NCBI GenBank assembly: GCA_035591015.1
Contig: JAXIUW010219952.1
Location: forward strand, 1 to 10,639
DNA length: 10,639 bases
Origin: Cephalothrix simula
Lineage: Eukaryota > Nemertea > Palaeonemertea > Archinemertea > Cephalotrichidae
Direction of reading: 5' to 3'
The translations under genes were made by a program, and so were the position numbers. Shown in pieces: positions 1 through 7,461 of the stretch; the first letter of the stretch is position 1; each line of letters opens with the position of its first letter. The notes under the pieces are model-generated. The model searched no databases, was not told where the DNA came from, and saw nothing but the letters and a program-made list of their open reading frames with translations.

Positions 1-610
1 TCCCAAAGACTCCCTTTAAAGCTCAGTTTTTCTTCCTTTAGAATTCAAATTTCTCTAAAGACTTTATTTTTACCCTTAAGACTTGAAATTTCTTCCTCAA
101 GACTTAATTAACACCACCACCCCCCCCCCGAAGAAGAATGTTTCTTGAGAGTAATATTTTATTCTGTGAGAAAAACATAATACGTCTTGAGGAAGATTTT
201 TTTATGGAGTTATTTTCGCCACAGCGGTAAAAGATCATGTGACCTCGGAGGGGTTTTATGATAAAATCAGGCTTCGTGTTTGCACAAAACGACGTGTTAT
301 TCAAAATGGCGGATTCTAGAGCGCCTAACAGTATAATGCTGCAGAAATTGTTTCACGAAACCCCATCGAGATCACGTGTGATTTTTTTAAATGACTCTAA
401 ATAGACAGATAATATAATTTTCTCGCACACAATAAAATATTTCTCTCAAAATACTCTTCTTCAGTGGGTGAATGAAGCCTTGAAGTTCATTCCAATTGTT
501 GAGGGAGACATTTTAAGTATTGAGGGAGAACAATAAAGTCTTGATAGATATTTTGACATTTTGAGGGAGGAACTACGAAGTTTTGAGGGAGATATATGAT
601 TTTTGACATT
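1..610. repeat. Foldback array of CTCCCTCAAGACTT-like repeats in the first transposon copy
   Basis: Bases 1-120 are short degenerate repeats of about 20-30 bp built around AAGACTTnAAATTTCTTCC. Bases 465-610 carry the opposite-strand version, with GAGGGAG recurring at about 500, 520, 565 and 585. Between them, CCCGAAGAAGAATGTTTCTT (129-148) is mirrored by AAATACTCTTCTTCAG near 448-464, and the AAAGATCATGTGACCTC / GATCACGTGTGATTTT pair near 230-250 and 368-387 is also inverted. The fold centre lies near 310. A run of about 12 C bases at 118-129 is not matched in the second copy and may be local slippage. Confidence 0.6.
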
Positions 611-963
611 TTTTTTACTTTGACAGCAAGCTATGATGGTGCCCCGGGTGCTACTTTGAGACACGAAGCAAAACCTTAGTTGGCCTTTTACTACTACAAA
701 TGGAGCATAGCTTGGGAAAATTTGGGACGACTAGTTTATGAGATATAGCATTTTCGCTAGTCTATTGCATTTAGTTTTACAAATTTATATTGTCCGCTGA
801 CTATTTCTCCAAAACGATCCATTATCTCCCTTAGCCTCTCCTTAGGTCGAGGAAAATAACATCACTGAACCGACAATTATTATGCACTTTGATTTGGCAT
901 TTTTCCTTTTGGGAACACTTTAGGGGGCCCCGGAGAAAATTTTGACCAAGGGCCCCAAAAACT

Positions 964-977
964 GCGTTACGCCACTG
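964..977 (-). repeat. Terminal inverted repeat end of first transposon copy
   Basis: GCGTTACGCCACTG is exactly the reverse complement of the 14 bases at 1884-1897 and identical to 4217-4230. Immediately to its right the sequence switches to protein-coding-like sequence of the CXC-family gene, which marks the element boundary. Confidence 0.75.
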
Positions 978-1714
978 GACTGTCAGAGACTACCTTTATG
1001 AGGTATGGCCACGGACCAGGTGGCATCATTGGTGTTTCGTTACAACCATCTGTTGTGAAGAAATGGGCACGAAGCCTTCATACCATTAGTAGACTTCATA
1101 ATGATATTGATGTTATGCGGGATCCTGATAGTGATAGTACAAAAGTATAAACCGTCCACAAAGAGGAGCAGCTGTATTGCAGATGATGCCGTTGACTGCG
1201 ATAAAATACGAAGAAAGTTAAAGGAGTCAATAGATCCATTTAATAATGATACTAAGGATGCTGTCGTGCACATAATTTCTGGAAGGATATATGACAAGAA
1301 AGTTAATATCGATGAAAGTGTTGAAATTGGACGAAAGCAAATGTGTGAATTTGAGCATGGCCAGGGTCTTTCAATGATACAATTTCTAAGCAAGTGATAA
1401 CAATGGCGCTTAGCAAAAAAGGACTAGTTATGGGAGAAAAGGAATTATTTTATTCAATCTCATGTAGGGCCCTAGGACTAATGGAAATAGGCAGCATCAA
1501 ACTTACAATGAAAACAATTTTAGTGCGCAAACTAACTTATATACCGTACCCACATCAATGTTTACTGATGATTGTGAAATGCGTTTTCACGAAATCAAAA
1601 TCGACGTTAAAAAACAAAACTAGCCGTTGAAGTTGAAGTTTCATCGAGAGTGATACCACATAGGGATATATATACGTTATCGACGGTTGTGTTTTATTAT
1701 GGGTGATAACTTTG
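978..1714 (+). pseudogene. 5' half of a CXC-domain mobile-element-type gene, frameshifted
   Basis: Translating across frames gives a colinear series of segments that I recognise from the invertebrate multicopy hypothetical proteins that end in a Tesmin/TSO1 CXC domain. In order they are: RYGHGPGGIIGVSLQPSVVK with KKWARSLH (about 1001-1080); HKEE (about 1157-1168); DDAVDCDKIRRKLKESIDPF and HIISGRIYDKKVNIDESVEI (about 1183-1335); WPGSFNDTISKQVITMALSK (about 1360-1420); VPTSMFTDDCEMRF (about 1545-1586); LAVEVEVSSRV (about 1620-1652); VIDGCVLLWV (about 1677-1706). Frame changes fall after the TAA at 1148-1150, near 1180, near 1360, in about 1450-1540, near 1620 and near 1675, so it cannot encode the protein. 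The start codon and N-terminus are missing, cut at the transposon boundary. The biochemical role of the family is not known to me. The family link rests on remembered conserved motifs, not a search. Confidence 0.7.
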
Positions 1715-1753
1715 CCGGCCAAGTTATCAACCATAAAAGAGCACAACCGTTTT
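1681..1753. repeat. Hairpin at the centre of the large inverted duplication
   Basis: The arms meet at the self-complementary GCCGGC (1714-1719). On the left, CGGTTGTG (1684-1691), ATGGG (1699-1703) and TGATAACTT (1704-1712) are mirrored by AAGTTATCA (1721-1729), ACCAT (1730-1734) and CACAACCG (1742-1749), with a few mismatches. The left arm encodes the VIDGCVLLWV motif of the pseudogene, so the right arm is an inverted copy of coding sequence. There is essentially no loop, as expected for a head-to-head duplication. Confidence 0.75.
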
Positions 1754-1878
1754 CATCGATTTATTTTCCATTATAGTGTTGTAAGCTTTGTTGACGTCAC
1801 AAATAGTTTTCATCGTCAGTTTGATACTGCCTGTTTCCATTAGTCCTATAGGGTCCTTTTCTCCTACAACTACTTGTT
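1715..1878 (-). pseudogene. Inverted, deleted copy of the upstream gene segment
   Basis: Read on the - strand this stretch repeats parts of 978-1714. Bases 1715-1753 mirror 1681-1714. Bases 1806-1878 mirror about 1421-1515: GTTTTCATCGTCAGTTTGAT here matches the complement of 1495-1515, and CTGCC, TTTCCATTAGTCCTA and TCCTTTTCTCC follow in the same order, with about 27 bp missing near 1856. The parts corresponding to about 1516-1680 and 978-1420 are absent. The 52 bp in the middle (1754-1805) do not come from the mirrored gene; they contain the direct repeat described at 1769-1803. The short + strand open frame here is an antisense shadow. Confidence 0.65.
1769..1803 (+). repeat. 35-bp direct repeat, copy 1, containing TGACGTCA
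   Basis: CATTATAGTGTTGTAAGCTT followed by TGTTGACGTCACAAA matches 5368-5402 at 33 of 35 positions in the same orientation. It contains the palindrome TGACGTCA (1792-1799), the consensus CREB/ATF site, and GTAAGC, which resembles a splice donor. Neither function is shown. It sits inside an otherwise inverted gene fragment, so it came from a separate event. Confidence 0.7.
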
Positions 1879-1883
1879 ATGCT

Positions 1884-1897
1884 CAGTGGCGTAACGC
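1884..1897 (+). repeat. Left terminal inverted repeat of second transposon copy
   Basis: CAGTGGCGTAACGC is the exact reverse complement of 4217-4230 and of 964-977. The base context changes from mirrored gene sequence to transposon sequence a few bases before it. Confidence 0.75.
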
Positions 1898-2261
1898 AGT
1901 TTCGGGGGCCCTTGGTCAAAATTTTCTCCAGAGCCCCCTAAAGTGTTCCCAAAACTCGGAAAAATGCCCAATCAAAATGTATAATAATTGAAATTGGATA
2001 CGGTGCAGCGATGTTATTTTCCTCGACCTAAGGAGATCGTTTTGGAGAAATAGTCAGCGAACAATATAAATTATGCAATAGACTAGTGAAAATGCAATCT
2101 CATTAACTAGACATCCCAAATTTTCCCGAGTAATCTCCATTTGTGTGCCAATAGGCGTAAAAGGCCAACTAACGAAAAATTAAAACCACTTTTGCTTGGG
2201 GTCTCAAGGTAGCACCCGGGGCACCATTATAGCATGCTGCCAAAGTCAAATAATTTCAAAA

Positions 2262-2960
2262 ATCATAAATCTCCCTCAAAACTTCGTATTTCCTCCCTCA
2301 AAATGTCAAAATATCTTTCAAGACTATATTTTTCTCCCTTAAGACTTAAAATGTTTCCCTCAACAATTGGAATCTACTTCGAGGCTTCATTCACCCCCTG
2401 AAGAAGAGTATTTTGAGAGAAATATTTTGTTGTGTGCGAGAAAAATATCTTTTCTGCCTAGAATCATTAAAAAAAAGTCACATGATCTCGATGGGGTTTC
2501 GTAAAACAATTTCTACAGCATTATTACAGTGTACTAGGCGCCCTAGAATCCGCCATTTTGAATAACACCTAGTTTTCTACTTATGCGAAGCCTGATTCTA
2601 TCATATAAAACCCCTCCCGAGATCACGTGATTTTTTACCGCCGTGGCGAAAATAACTCAAGAAAAAAATCTTCAAGACGTATTTTGTTTTTCTTACAGAA
2701 TAAAATGTTTATCTCAAGAAACATTCTTCTTCAGGAGGGCGGTGGTAATTAAGTTATGAGGAAGAAATTTCATGTCTTAAGGGTAGAAACAAAAAATCTT
2801 GAAAGAGATTTGAATTCCTAAGGGAGAAAAATTAAGCTTTAAAAGGGGGTCTTTGGGAAAAAAATTAAGCCTTGCGAGAGATTTTGGCATATTTGAGGGG
2901 GAAAATACGAGATTTCCAGTGAGAGAGAAATACAAAGTTTTGAGGGACGTTTCAGATTCT
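2262..2960. repeat. Nested foldback region inside the second transposon copy
   Basis: The left subarm (about 2262-2530) and right subarm (about 2575-2955) are inverted and colinear around a centre near 2550. Matched landmarks, outside to inside, are TCCCTCAAAACTTCGTATTT (2271-2290) against AAATACAAAGTTTTGAGGGA (2927-2946); CCTGAAGAAGAGTATTTTGA against ACATTCTTCTTCAGG (2721-2735); and TCACATGATCTCGATGGGGT (2477-2496) against CCCCTCCCGAGATCACGTGA (2611-2630). Each subarm is built of degenerate CTCCCTCAAGACTT units of about 20-35 bp. This makes the element a foldback type; the open frame at 2853-3107 is only repeat sequence read through and is not annotated. Confidence 0.65.
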
Positions 2961-4100
2961 TTAACTTTTTCCGATTTGGTATGCCATACACCATTCATAT
3001 TTCAGGTCAGCCCTATTCCGAATCTCCTTAATAAACTTAGTCCCATGATTTTTAATGTAGGCATTGAAACTATGATCATGGAACATCAATATTTTAATAT
3101 ATTTTAATGACTTTCCATACAATATAAAAGATAATTTGCAAAATTGACCTGTCTGCGCATGCGTTAAAATCTTAACTATTTTCTGCGTTCCACAGATACC
3201 TCGTAAATGCTAAATTTTAGTTCTGAGGTTAAAAGTTAATACTAAAACAAGAACGAAATCCAATAAATGGGGTATCTTTTTTTTAAAATATACTCTCTTA
3301 AAATTTGAGATTTTTAAGGAGCGGAAATAATCGATAATTACGAGAGGTATGTTTACTAGCCTATTCCGGTATCTCTTGCTATAAAACATCTCAGAGCTTG
3401 TCAAGTGAGCTCAAAATGTGTTACTTTAGAGACAATGAATAGTAAAACTCATTGGCAAGTCATGTTCCGAAAATCAAAACTGTTATGTTGAGAATAAGTT
3501 AGAAAAAACCTCGAATTTCTGAGATCTGCGCTAGTGATCAAATATCAGTCTGATTTTTTACAGATCCCCTACTTTTATTTTCTTGATGGTTCTGACAATA
3601 ATTTATTACTTAGAACCTGTTAGAACCAAGTTACCTAAAATGTTGTACGTTCGGGAAGTTTTTTTTTTCGGAACTGACGAATTTGATTCAGAATTAACGA
3701 GTGCTATACTCCCAGAAAGTGCTCAACAGTTCATAAGTGAACTGTAAAGTGACCAGGTCGAGAATAAAAGATAATTAAATTCCCTTGGATTTGGTCCCAT
3801 ATTTTAGAAAATCACTCTAAATATAAGTTGGTCAAATATCTTTTTTTTTGAAACGGTAACCAAAAATAGGCGAGCTGACTATAGGACACCAATGGTGTAG
3901 AATTTTACTCAAACTTGGTATACATGTTATCTTCAAAAAATATCAGAGGCCACAGGCTGAAATATTAGTGTGACATTTAAAACGAAATTCTCATATTTAC
4001 CCCTGTTTCAATCCAAATTACCTGTTCCACGAACACTTCTAAATATTTTTCCCAATGGGAAGGTGGCTGATTAACTGAACATTGCATCGAACAGACCATG
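2961..4100. other. Transposon interior with no recognisable gene
   Basis: This is AT-rich interior sequence of the 1884-4230 element. I see no reading frame of convincing length, no transposase motif and no RNA gene. It contains several T or A homopolymers (for example near 3278 and 3840) and the palindrome TGCGCATGCG near 3154, none of which is informative on its own. Confidence 0.5.
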
Positions 4101-4216
4101 CCTTCTTTTTTTTCTCTACTGCCGATGAAAACTTGAGGAGAAATTTTTTTGGTCATTTTTGTCGGGGGCCCCCTGGTGTCGGGGGCCTCTGGTCAGCGAC
4201 TAAACCAGATCATACA

Positions 4217-4230
4217 GCGTTACGCCACTG
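4217..4230 (-). repeat. Right terminal inverted repeat of second transposon copy
   Basis: GCGTTACGCCACTG is identical to 964-977 and complementary to 1884-1897. The sequence to its right returns at once to the + strand reading frame of the CXC-family pseudogene, starting at the CAG codon at 4233. Confidence 0.75.
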
Positions 4231-5340
4231 CTCAGCCTACATTCCATTTCATAAACCCTTATTATGACGCATTACATGCTGTCCCTTCAAGAAACTACGT
4301 AAAACTTCGCCATCCACCTTCTCAGGTAGTATAAACCGTAGCTCACATAATTGAAATGACCAGCAGCAAAGAAATATGGAATCATTTCTTTAACTACAAA
4401 GAGATGTAGTGGCCAATCTGCCTCACGCTGTCGGCACGGGGATACATCATCCTTAGTAAAACAGGTTTAACGACATCAGATAAATAGGTCTTTGAAGTTT
4501 TGTTTATTTGTGCAGTTTGTTCTAGTATTGATATTAAATCATCGAAAAAGCATTCCAAAATTGTACCGAATTTGCTTCCTGCTCACACGCGTACTGGTTG
4601 CGATTCAATTACGTACCTTTATGACATTGGTAAAGCCACTGTGGTAAAAACACTTGAAGCAGGATATGAATAAACCAAGCTTAGGAAGTCCAAGTGCACC
4701 AATAAGTAATGTTGTCAACGAAGCAACCAGATTTGTTTCTAAAAGTTATGGAGGGATAACAAATTCATCTATGTTCGAAAAGAAGTATGAAGTATGGCTC
4801 ACAAAAACGTCGAAGCGGAGTCAAGTATCTGACCCTCAGTTAATGACGCTACCACCAGCCTCAGAAGCATTTGCTGAAAATGTAAGAAAGGCTCACTTTC
4901 AGTATGCCAAATGGAAATCAGCTTTCCATGGTGCGCCACCTGATTGTGATCCATGTAAGTTCGGATAGACAAAAGATGGTAAGGATCGATCCCTTTTACC
5001 GGTCCCGTTTCCTTCTAGAGTGCCCAGAATCCCTGAGGAACTAATGACGATGATGAGATGCGGATGTAATTCTTCCGAAAATCCATATGGAAATGGTAAA
5101 TGTCCTTGCAAAAAAGCAGGAATCGGTTGCAACATATTTTGTAAATGCTCAAACGAGCACTGTAATAATCAGTTCACAGAGAAAGCGATTAGGATGAAGA
5201 ACAAACACCACAGAGTGCCAGCAGTGATGATGACTAAAAATAATGTAAAGTTTTATTCTCATGTCGTCATATTACTTTGTTTTCAAATTTTTAGTACGTT
5301 CATTAAATTCATCTTATATTCCTTTTCTGCTTTTATTTAA
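4231..5340 (+). pseudogene. 3' half of the CXC-domain mobile-element-type gene, with in-frame stops
   Basis: One frame runs from 4233 to 4673, with stops at 4332 (TAA), 4407 (TAG) and 4485 (TAG), then TAA at 4671. It contains KKHSKIVPNLLPAHTRTGCD (about 4542-4601) and YDIGKATVVKTLEAGYE (about 4620-4670), matching the family's LLPAHALTGCDT and GIGK-T-LK segments. A +1 shift near 4671 leads to a second frame continuing to the stop at 5338. There ATRFVSKSYGG, LPPASEAFAENVRKAHFQYA and KWKSAFHGAPPDCDP are typical. A TAG at 4966-4968 replaces the tryptophan expected after FG. The end is the CXC domain (about 5059-5175): CGC, KCPCKKAGIGCNIFCKC and CNN, a cysteine cluster of the Tesmin/TSO1 type, probably zinc- and DNA-binding. 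It pairs with 978-1714 as the other half of one broken gene, or possibly of two copies. Confidence 0.8.
5059..5175 (+). other. Tesmin/TSO1-like CXC cysteine-rich domain, coding remnant
   Basis: The cysteine spacing is C-G-C, about eleven residues, C-P-C, then six residues to C-NIF-C-K-C and a further C five residues later. In CXC-domain proteins such cysteines bind zinc and the domain contacts DNA. This part is uninterrupted, unlike the rest of the pseudogene, and lies in the frame that opens at 5020 after the TAG at 4966. The C-terminal extension after it (about 5180-5337) is hydrophobic and AT-rich and may be read-through into 3' flank rather than protein. Confidence 0.75.
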
Positions 5341-5580
5341 TTGCATCTAATGGTTTTTATATATGTGCATTATATTTTTGTAAGCTTTGTTGACGTCACA
5401 AAAATGACCCCATTGGTGCTATATACTACTAAATGGTAATATGTTCAAATGTTGTATTTATAAACATTTTTGATAGCTATGATATGTCCTTTAAACAAAA
5501 TTTGGCAAAAAAAGAAATTAAGATTTTCTTATTTTCTGGCGTCATCGATTAGGACATCATAAAGGGCTGGAATCCTTTTC
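5341..5580. other. 3' flank of the CXC pseudogene, no gene seen
   Basis: The sequence is AT-rich and has no sustained reading frame. The only distinct item is the 35-bp direct repeat at 5368-5402. It could be the former 3' untranslated region of the mobile gene, which would explain why a copy of that repeat travelled to 1769-1803, but no polyadenylation site is clear. Confidence 0.4.
5368..5402 (+). repeat. 35-bp direct repeat, copy 2, containing TGACGTCA
   Basis: CATTATATTTTTGTAAGCTT followed by TGTTGACGTCACAAA matches 1769-1803 with two mismatches. TGACGTCA is at 5391-5398. The similarity stops within a few bases on the right and becomes doubtful on the left, where both have TTTAT-like sequence. 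It lies just beyond the end of the CXC reading frame. Confidence 0.7.
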
Positions 5581-6132
5581 AACCCACTTTTACTGAACAA
5601 TTACCCCATGTTTCTATTGACTTGTTATACATTTGTAGCCACTAAAATGAAGCCTTCCGTGTAAAAAGGCGATTATAAATATTTGGCACCTAGAGGTCCT
5701 TGGCTACAAGAGTCAACAATAAAACATTATGCGGACGCAACTTAATACCTAACCCTAGATTCTGCTGGACTATTAGCAGCTAATAATTATAACCACTGCA
5801 GGTAAGTTTTTCTTGATTTCAACCATTTTGGAACTCAACTGCATCAGGATATAGATCACAAAATAATACACTGTACAAAAGTATATATGTTTGTACCAGC
5901 ACTGTCACAAAATATAGTAAGGATAAGTATTACACCTGATTTTCGAGACATCACAAGGAGCCTTTTGGTATCCAAAGTACGGATGAAGTTGGATACAGAT
6001 AAATCCAGTAGTGGCTTCAACTCTGCATTGGCAGCTAATGTACATGTATGTGGATTTGATATAAGAACACTGCATCAACAGAGCCTAAGTTTAAGAATAA
6101 TAAGCACCAGTAATACACCGATTAATTATTAG
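5581..6132 (+). pseudogene. Unrecognised decayed reading frame
   Basis: A single frame stays open for about 180 codons apart from three TAA stops at 5662, 5743 and 5806, ending at TAG 6130-6132. Recognisable-looking but unassigned stretches include YLAPRGPWLQESTIKHYADA (about 5674-5733), LTLDSAGLLAANNYNHC (about 5749-5799), ITPDFRDITRSLLVSKVRMK and NSALAANVHVCGFDIRTLHQ. The uninterrupted end part has an ATG at 5887 and would give 81 residues. The stop at 5806 lies in CAGGTAAGT (5798-5806), a good splice-donor match, so 5674-5799 could alternatively be an exon end. I do not recognise a family. No signal peptide or membrane segment is evident. It follows the CXC pseudogene on the same strand and may be a second gene of the same element or unrelated debris. 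Confidence 0.35.
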
Positions 6133-6700
6133 TGATGAAGTTAATCAGTGGGTAAAATCCTGTGTCCTCTGTTCCGTGTAGCCGGTGTCTTCGTCGTAGT
6201 ATGAACATATTACAGATATTATGTTTTTCTTCCATGGACACTGTCGACCGGCTTCTTTCGTCCGATATTTCTGATCCCAGTGGAAGTTCCAAACCTTTGC
6301 ACCGGATCAAATATAATTCAGTAATAGCATGATAAGGTACCCTTTAGCAGACAAGAGATGAGTTAGTTTTAAAACCCTGATTCTTAGAGTTTGAAGCATG
6401 CAGTATGCTATATTATTGCAAAAAAGTTCCAGACCATTCTCAACCTCAGATCTGACACAGTAATCAGCACGTGTGCAGGAAGAGCACATCTCTTGCCGAG
6501 GGAGGAGGCGAAAAGACTCAAGCATTGGAAATGAAAGTCTAATCAGCATATTTATGATGATACGTCTATCATCTTCCAAGTATTTATCAAATATTTCAAT
6601 TTGCTGTTTAAAGTTAATTTTCATTTCATACACATGTGCCGGTATCTCAGATGAAAAAATCTGAATTTTAAAAACTTCATTTAAAGGCCAGATAAGTTAA
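6133..6700. other. No assignable gene; one weak cysteine-containing open frame on the - strand
   Basis: The longest open frame is 108 codons on the - strand (6307-6633), beginning MYEMKINFKQQIEIFDKYLE and including MCSSCTRADYC. Its amino-acid composition is not absurd, but it has no recognised motif and the opposite strand is nearly as open, so it may be chance. A shorter - strand frame (6122-6310) overlaps its end. I see no repeat, RNA gene or promoter here. Confidence 0.2.
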
Positions 6701-6834
6701 GTGTTGCAAATTTTAATTGCGGTGACTTTTGCGTCAATATTTTTGGTGATGAATAAACAATTTCAAAGAAGTGCAAGTTTAATTGTGATGGCTGTTGGGT
6801 CAATATTTCTGCTGATGAATAAACGGTGACTAAA
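6701..6834 (+). repeat. Two diverged tandem units of about 65-70 bp
   Basis: Unit 1 begins GTGTTGCAAATTTTAATTG (6701) and unit 2 begins GTGCAAGTTTAATTGTGATG (6771). Both continue into GTCAATATTTnTGnTGATGA and AATAAAC. A third start, GTGGTGCAACA, follows at 6835. Unit 2 is also the left arm of the hairpin at 6791-6932, so the hairpin arises by inversion of this unit. Confidence 0.55.
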
Positions 6835-6932
6835 GTGGTGCAACACCCATGGGAGACCCCTACTCCCATGGGCACATATTATTGCACCACTTTAGTCACC
6901 GTTTATTCATCACCAGAAATATTGACCTAACA
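6791..6932. repeat. Large hairpin / inverted repeat, possible small MITE or foldback
   Basis: The left arm from TGTTGGGTCAATATTTCTG (6794) to GTGGTGCAA (6835-6843) is mirrored by TTGCACCAC (6882-6890) to AATATTGACCTAACA (ending 6932) with about three mismatches over 49 bp. An inner arm CCCATGGGAG (6846-6855) pairs exactly with CTCCCATGGG (6863-6872) around a 7-base loop. The right side has about 6 extra bases (ATATTA) between the two arm parts. No coding content is present. Confidence 0.75.
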
Positions 6933-6946
6933 GTCCCCTAGCTCAA

Positions 6947-7386
6947 AACTGACGTAGACATGACAAAAATGTTAGTGCAGCTAAACGTCGATTTTAAGTA
7001 GATGCATTTGAAAGCTGTAGTTTACAAAACACTAAAATGATGCTATTATAATCTAAACATAAATCCATAATTTTTCGGCTGCCAAAGCCTGTAGACGGAT
7101 CAGAGTCAATGTGTAGATTTCTTCTTTCAAAATCAGTTCGTGCACTCAATTATCATTAATTATCCATTGAAAGACTTGCAGACATCAATAAGAATTTTAA
7201 AAAAACTGCTGAAACTATCAATGTAGCTAAGAAATCGCTGACTTTTAGGATTTCTTTCACATGTAAAACGAGTTAGCATCATTTTGGCTTTCAAAATTGT
7301 TCGAAGTGCGGTCGTCTTGAAGTGCAGAGATAATGCACTTTTTAGAAGATGTACAATGCATTTCATTAGGAAAATCTACGTCAGTT
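6947..7386. repeat. Diverged inverted repeat, weak
   Basis: AACTGACGTAGA (6947-6958) is the exact reverse complement of 7375-7386, and AAAATGATGCTA (7034-7045) of 7274-7285. The two pairs are in the right order for an inverted repeat, with 87 and 101 bases between matched starts. A direct repeat AGTTAGCATCA also occurs at 7271-7281 and 7383-7393. The rest of the arms show little similarity, and no gene is seen between them. Confidence 0.3.
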
Positions 7387-7461
7387 AGCATCAGATTGAT
7401 AAATTCTTACTATACATAACATATGGTAAATACCTTTACAGGTATGGTCAACTTTCTTCAG

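Larger units (their letters stand above)
1..977 (-). mobile_element. Partial DNA transposon copy (first copy, continues left of window)
   Basis: This stretch is the reverse complement, with many substitutions and small indels, of 1884-2858, and I judge the two to be roughly 80-90% alike by eye. Its right end carries GCGTTACGCCACTG at 964-977, the reverse complement of the CAGTGGCGTAACGC that opens the second copy at 1884. Just inside that end is a GGGGCCC-rich segment followed by a GACCAAAATTTTC-like segment (about 918-958), which both copies share. No transposase reading frame is visible, so it appears non-autonomous. The CAGTGG start resembles hAT-type termini, but this is inference from the end sequence only. 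The copy is cut by the window edge, so its total length and outer end are unknown. Confidence 0.75.
1884..4230 (+). mobile_element. Apparently complete non-autonomous DNA transposon, about 2.35 kb, inserted in the CXC-family pseudogene
   Basis: The left end CAGTGGCGTAACGC (1884-1897) and right end GCGTTACGCCACTG (4217-4230) are perfect 14-bp inverted repeats. Subterminal sequence is also mirrored: GGGGGCCC then GGTCAAAATTTTCTCC on the left, and GGAGAAATTTTTTTGGTCAT then GGGGGCCCCC on the right (about 4136-4172). The first 975 bp repeat the 1-977 copy. Gene-like sequence flanks both sides. With the ends taken as CAGTGG...CCACTG the flanks share only CT; shifting both boundaries inward by two bases gives a 6-bp duplication, TGCTCA (1880-1885 and 4229-4234). 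The superfamily is therefore unresolved: the end resembles hAT, which normally makes 8-bp duplications. No transposase is visible; open frames inside are short and unrecognised. Confidence 0.7.

Noticed and set aside
1040-1393. Open frame of 117 codons on the - strand
   Set aside because: It is the antisense shadow of the CXC-family pseudogene, whose + strand segments match known family motifs across this stretch.
2777-3107. Open frames on both strands at the inner arm of the transposon
   Set aside because: They are translations of the CTCCCTCAAGACTT-type repeat array, with the repeat period visible and no protein family.
1884-4230. LTR retrotransposon or retrovirus-like element
   Set aside because: The ends are inverted, not direct, repeats, and no reverse transcriptase, integrase or primer-binding site is visible.
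4082-4334. Two overlapping + strand frames of 61 codons crossing the transposon end
   Set aside because: They run across the transposon/gene boundary at 4230, so they join unrelated sequences. Only the part after 4233 in one frame belongs to the pseudogene.
4899-5135. Open frame of 78 codons on the - strand
   Set aside because: It lies opposite the CXC-domain coding sequence and has no recognisable motif.
5751-5758. Telomere-like CTAACCCTA
   Set aside because: It is a single occurrence with no tandem array.
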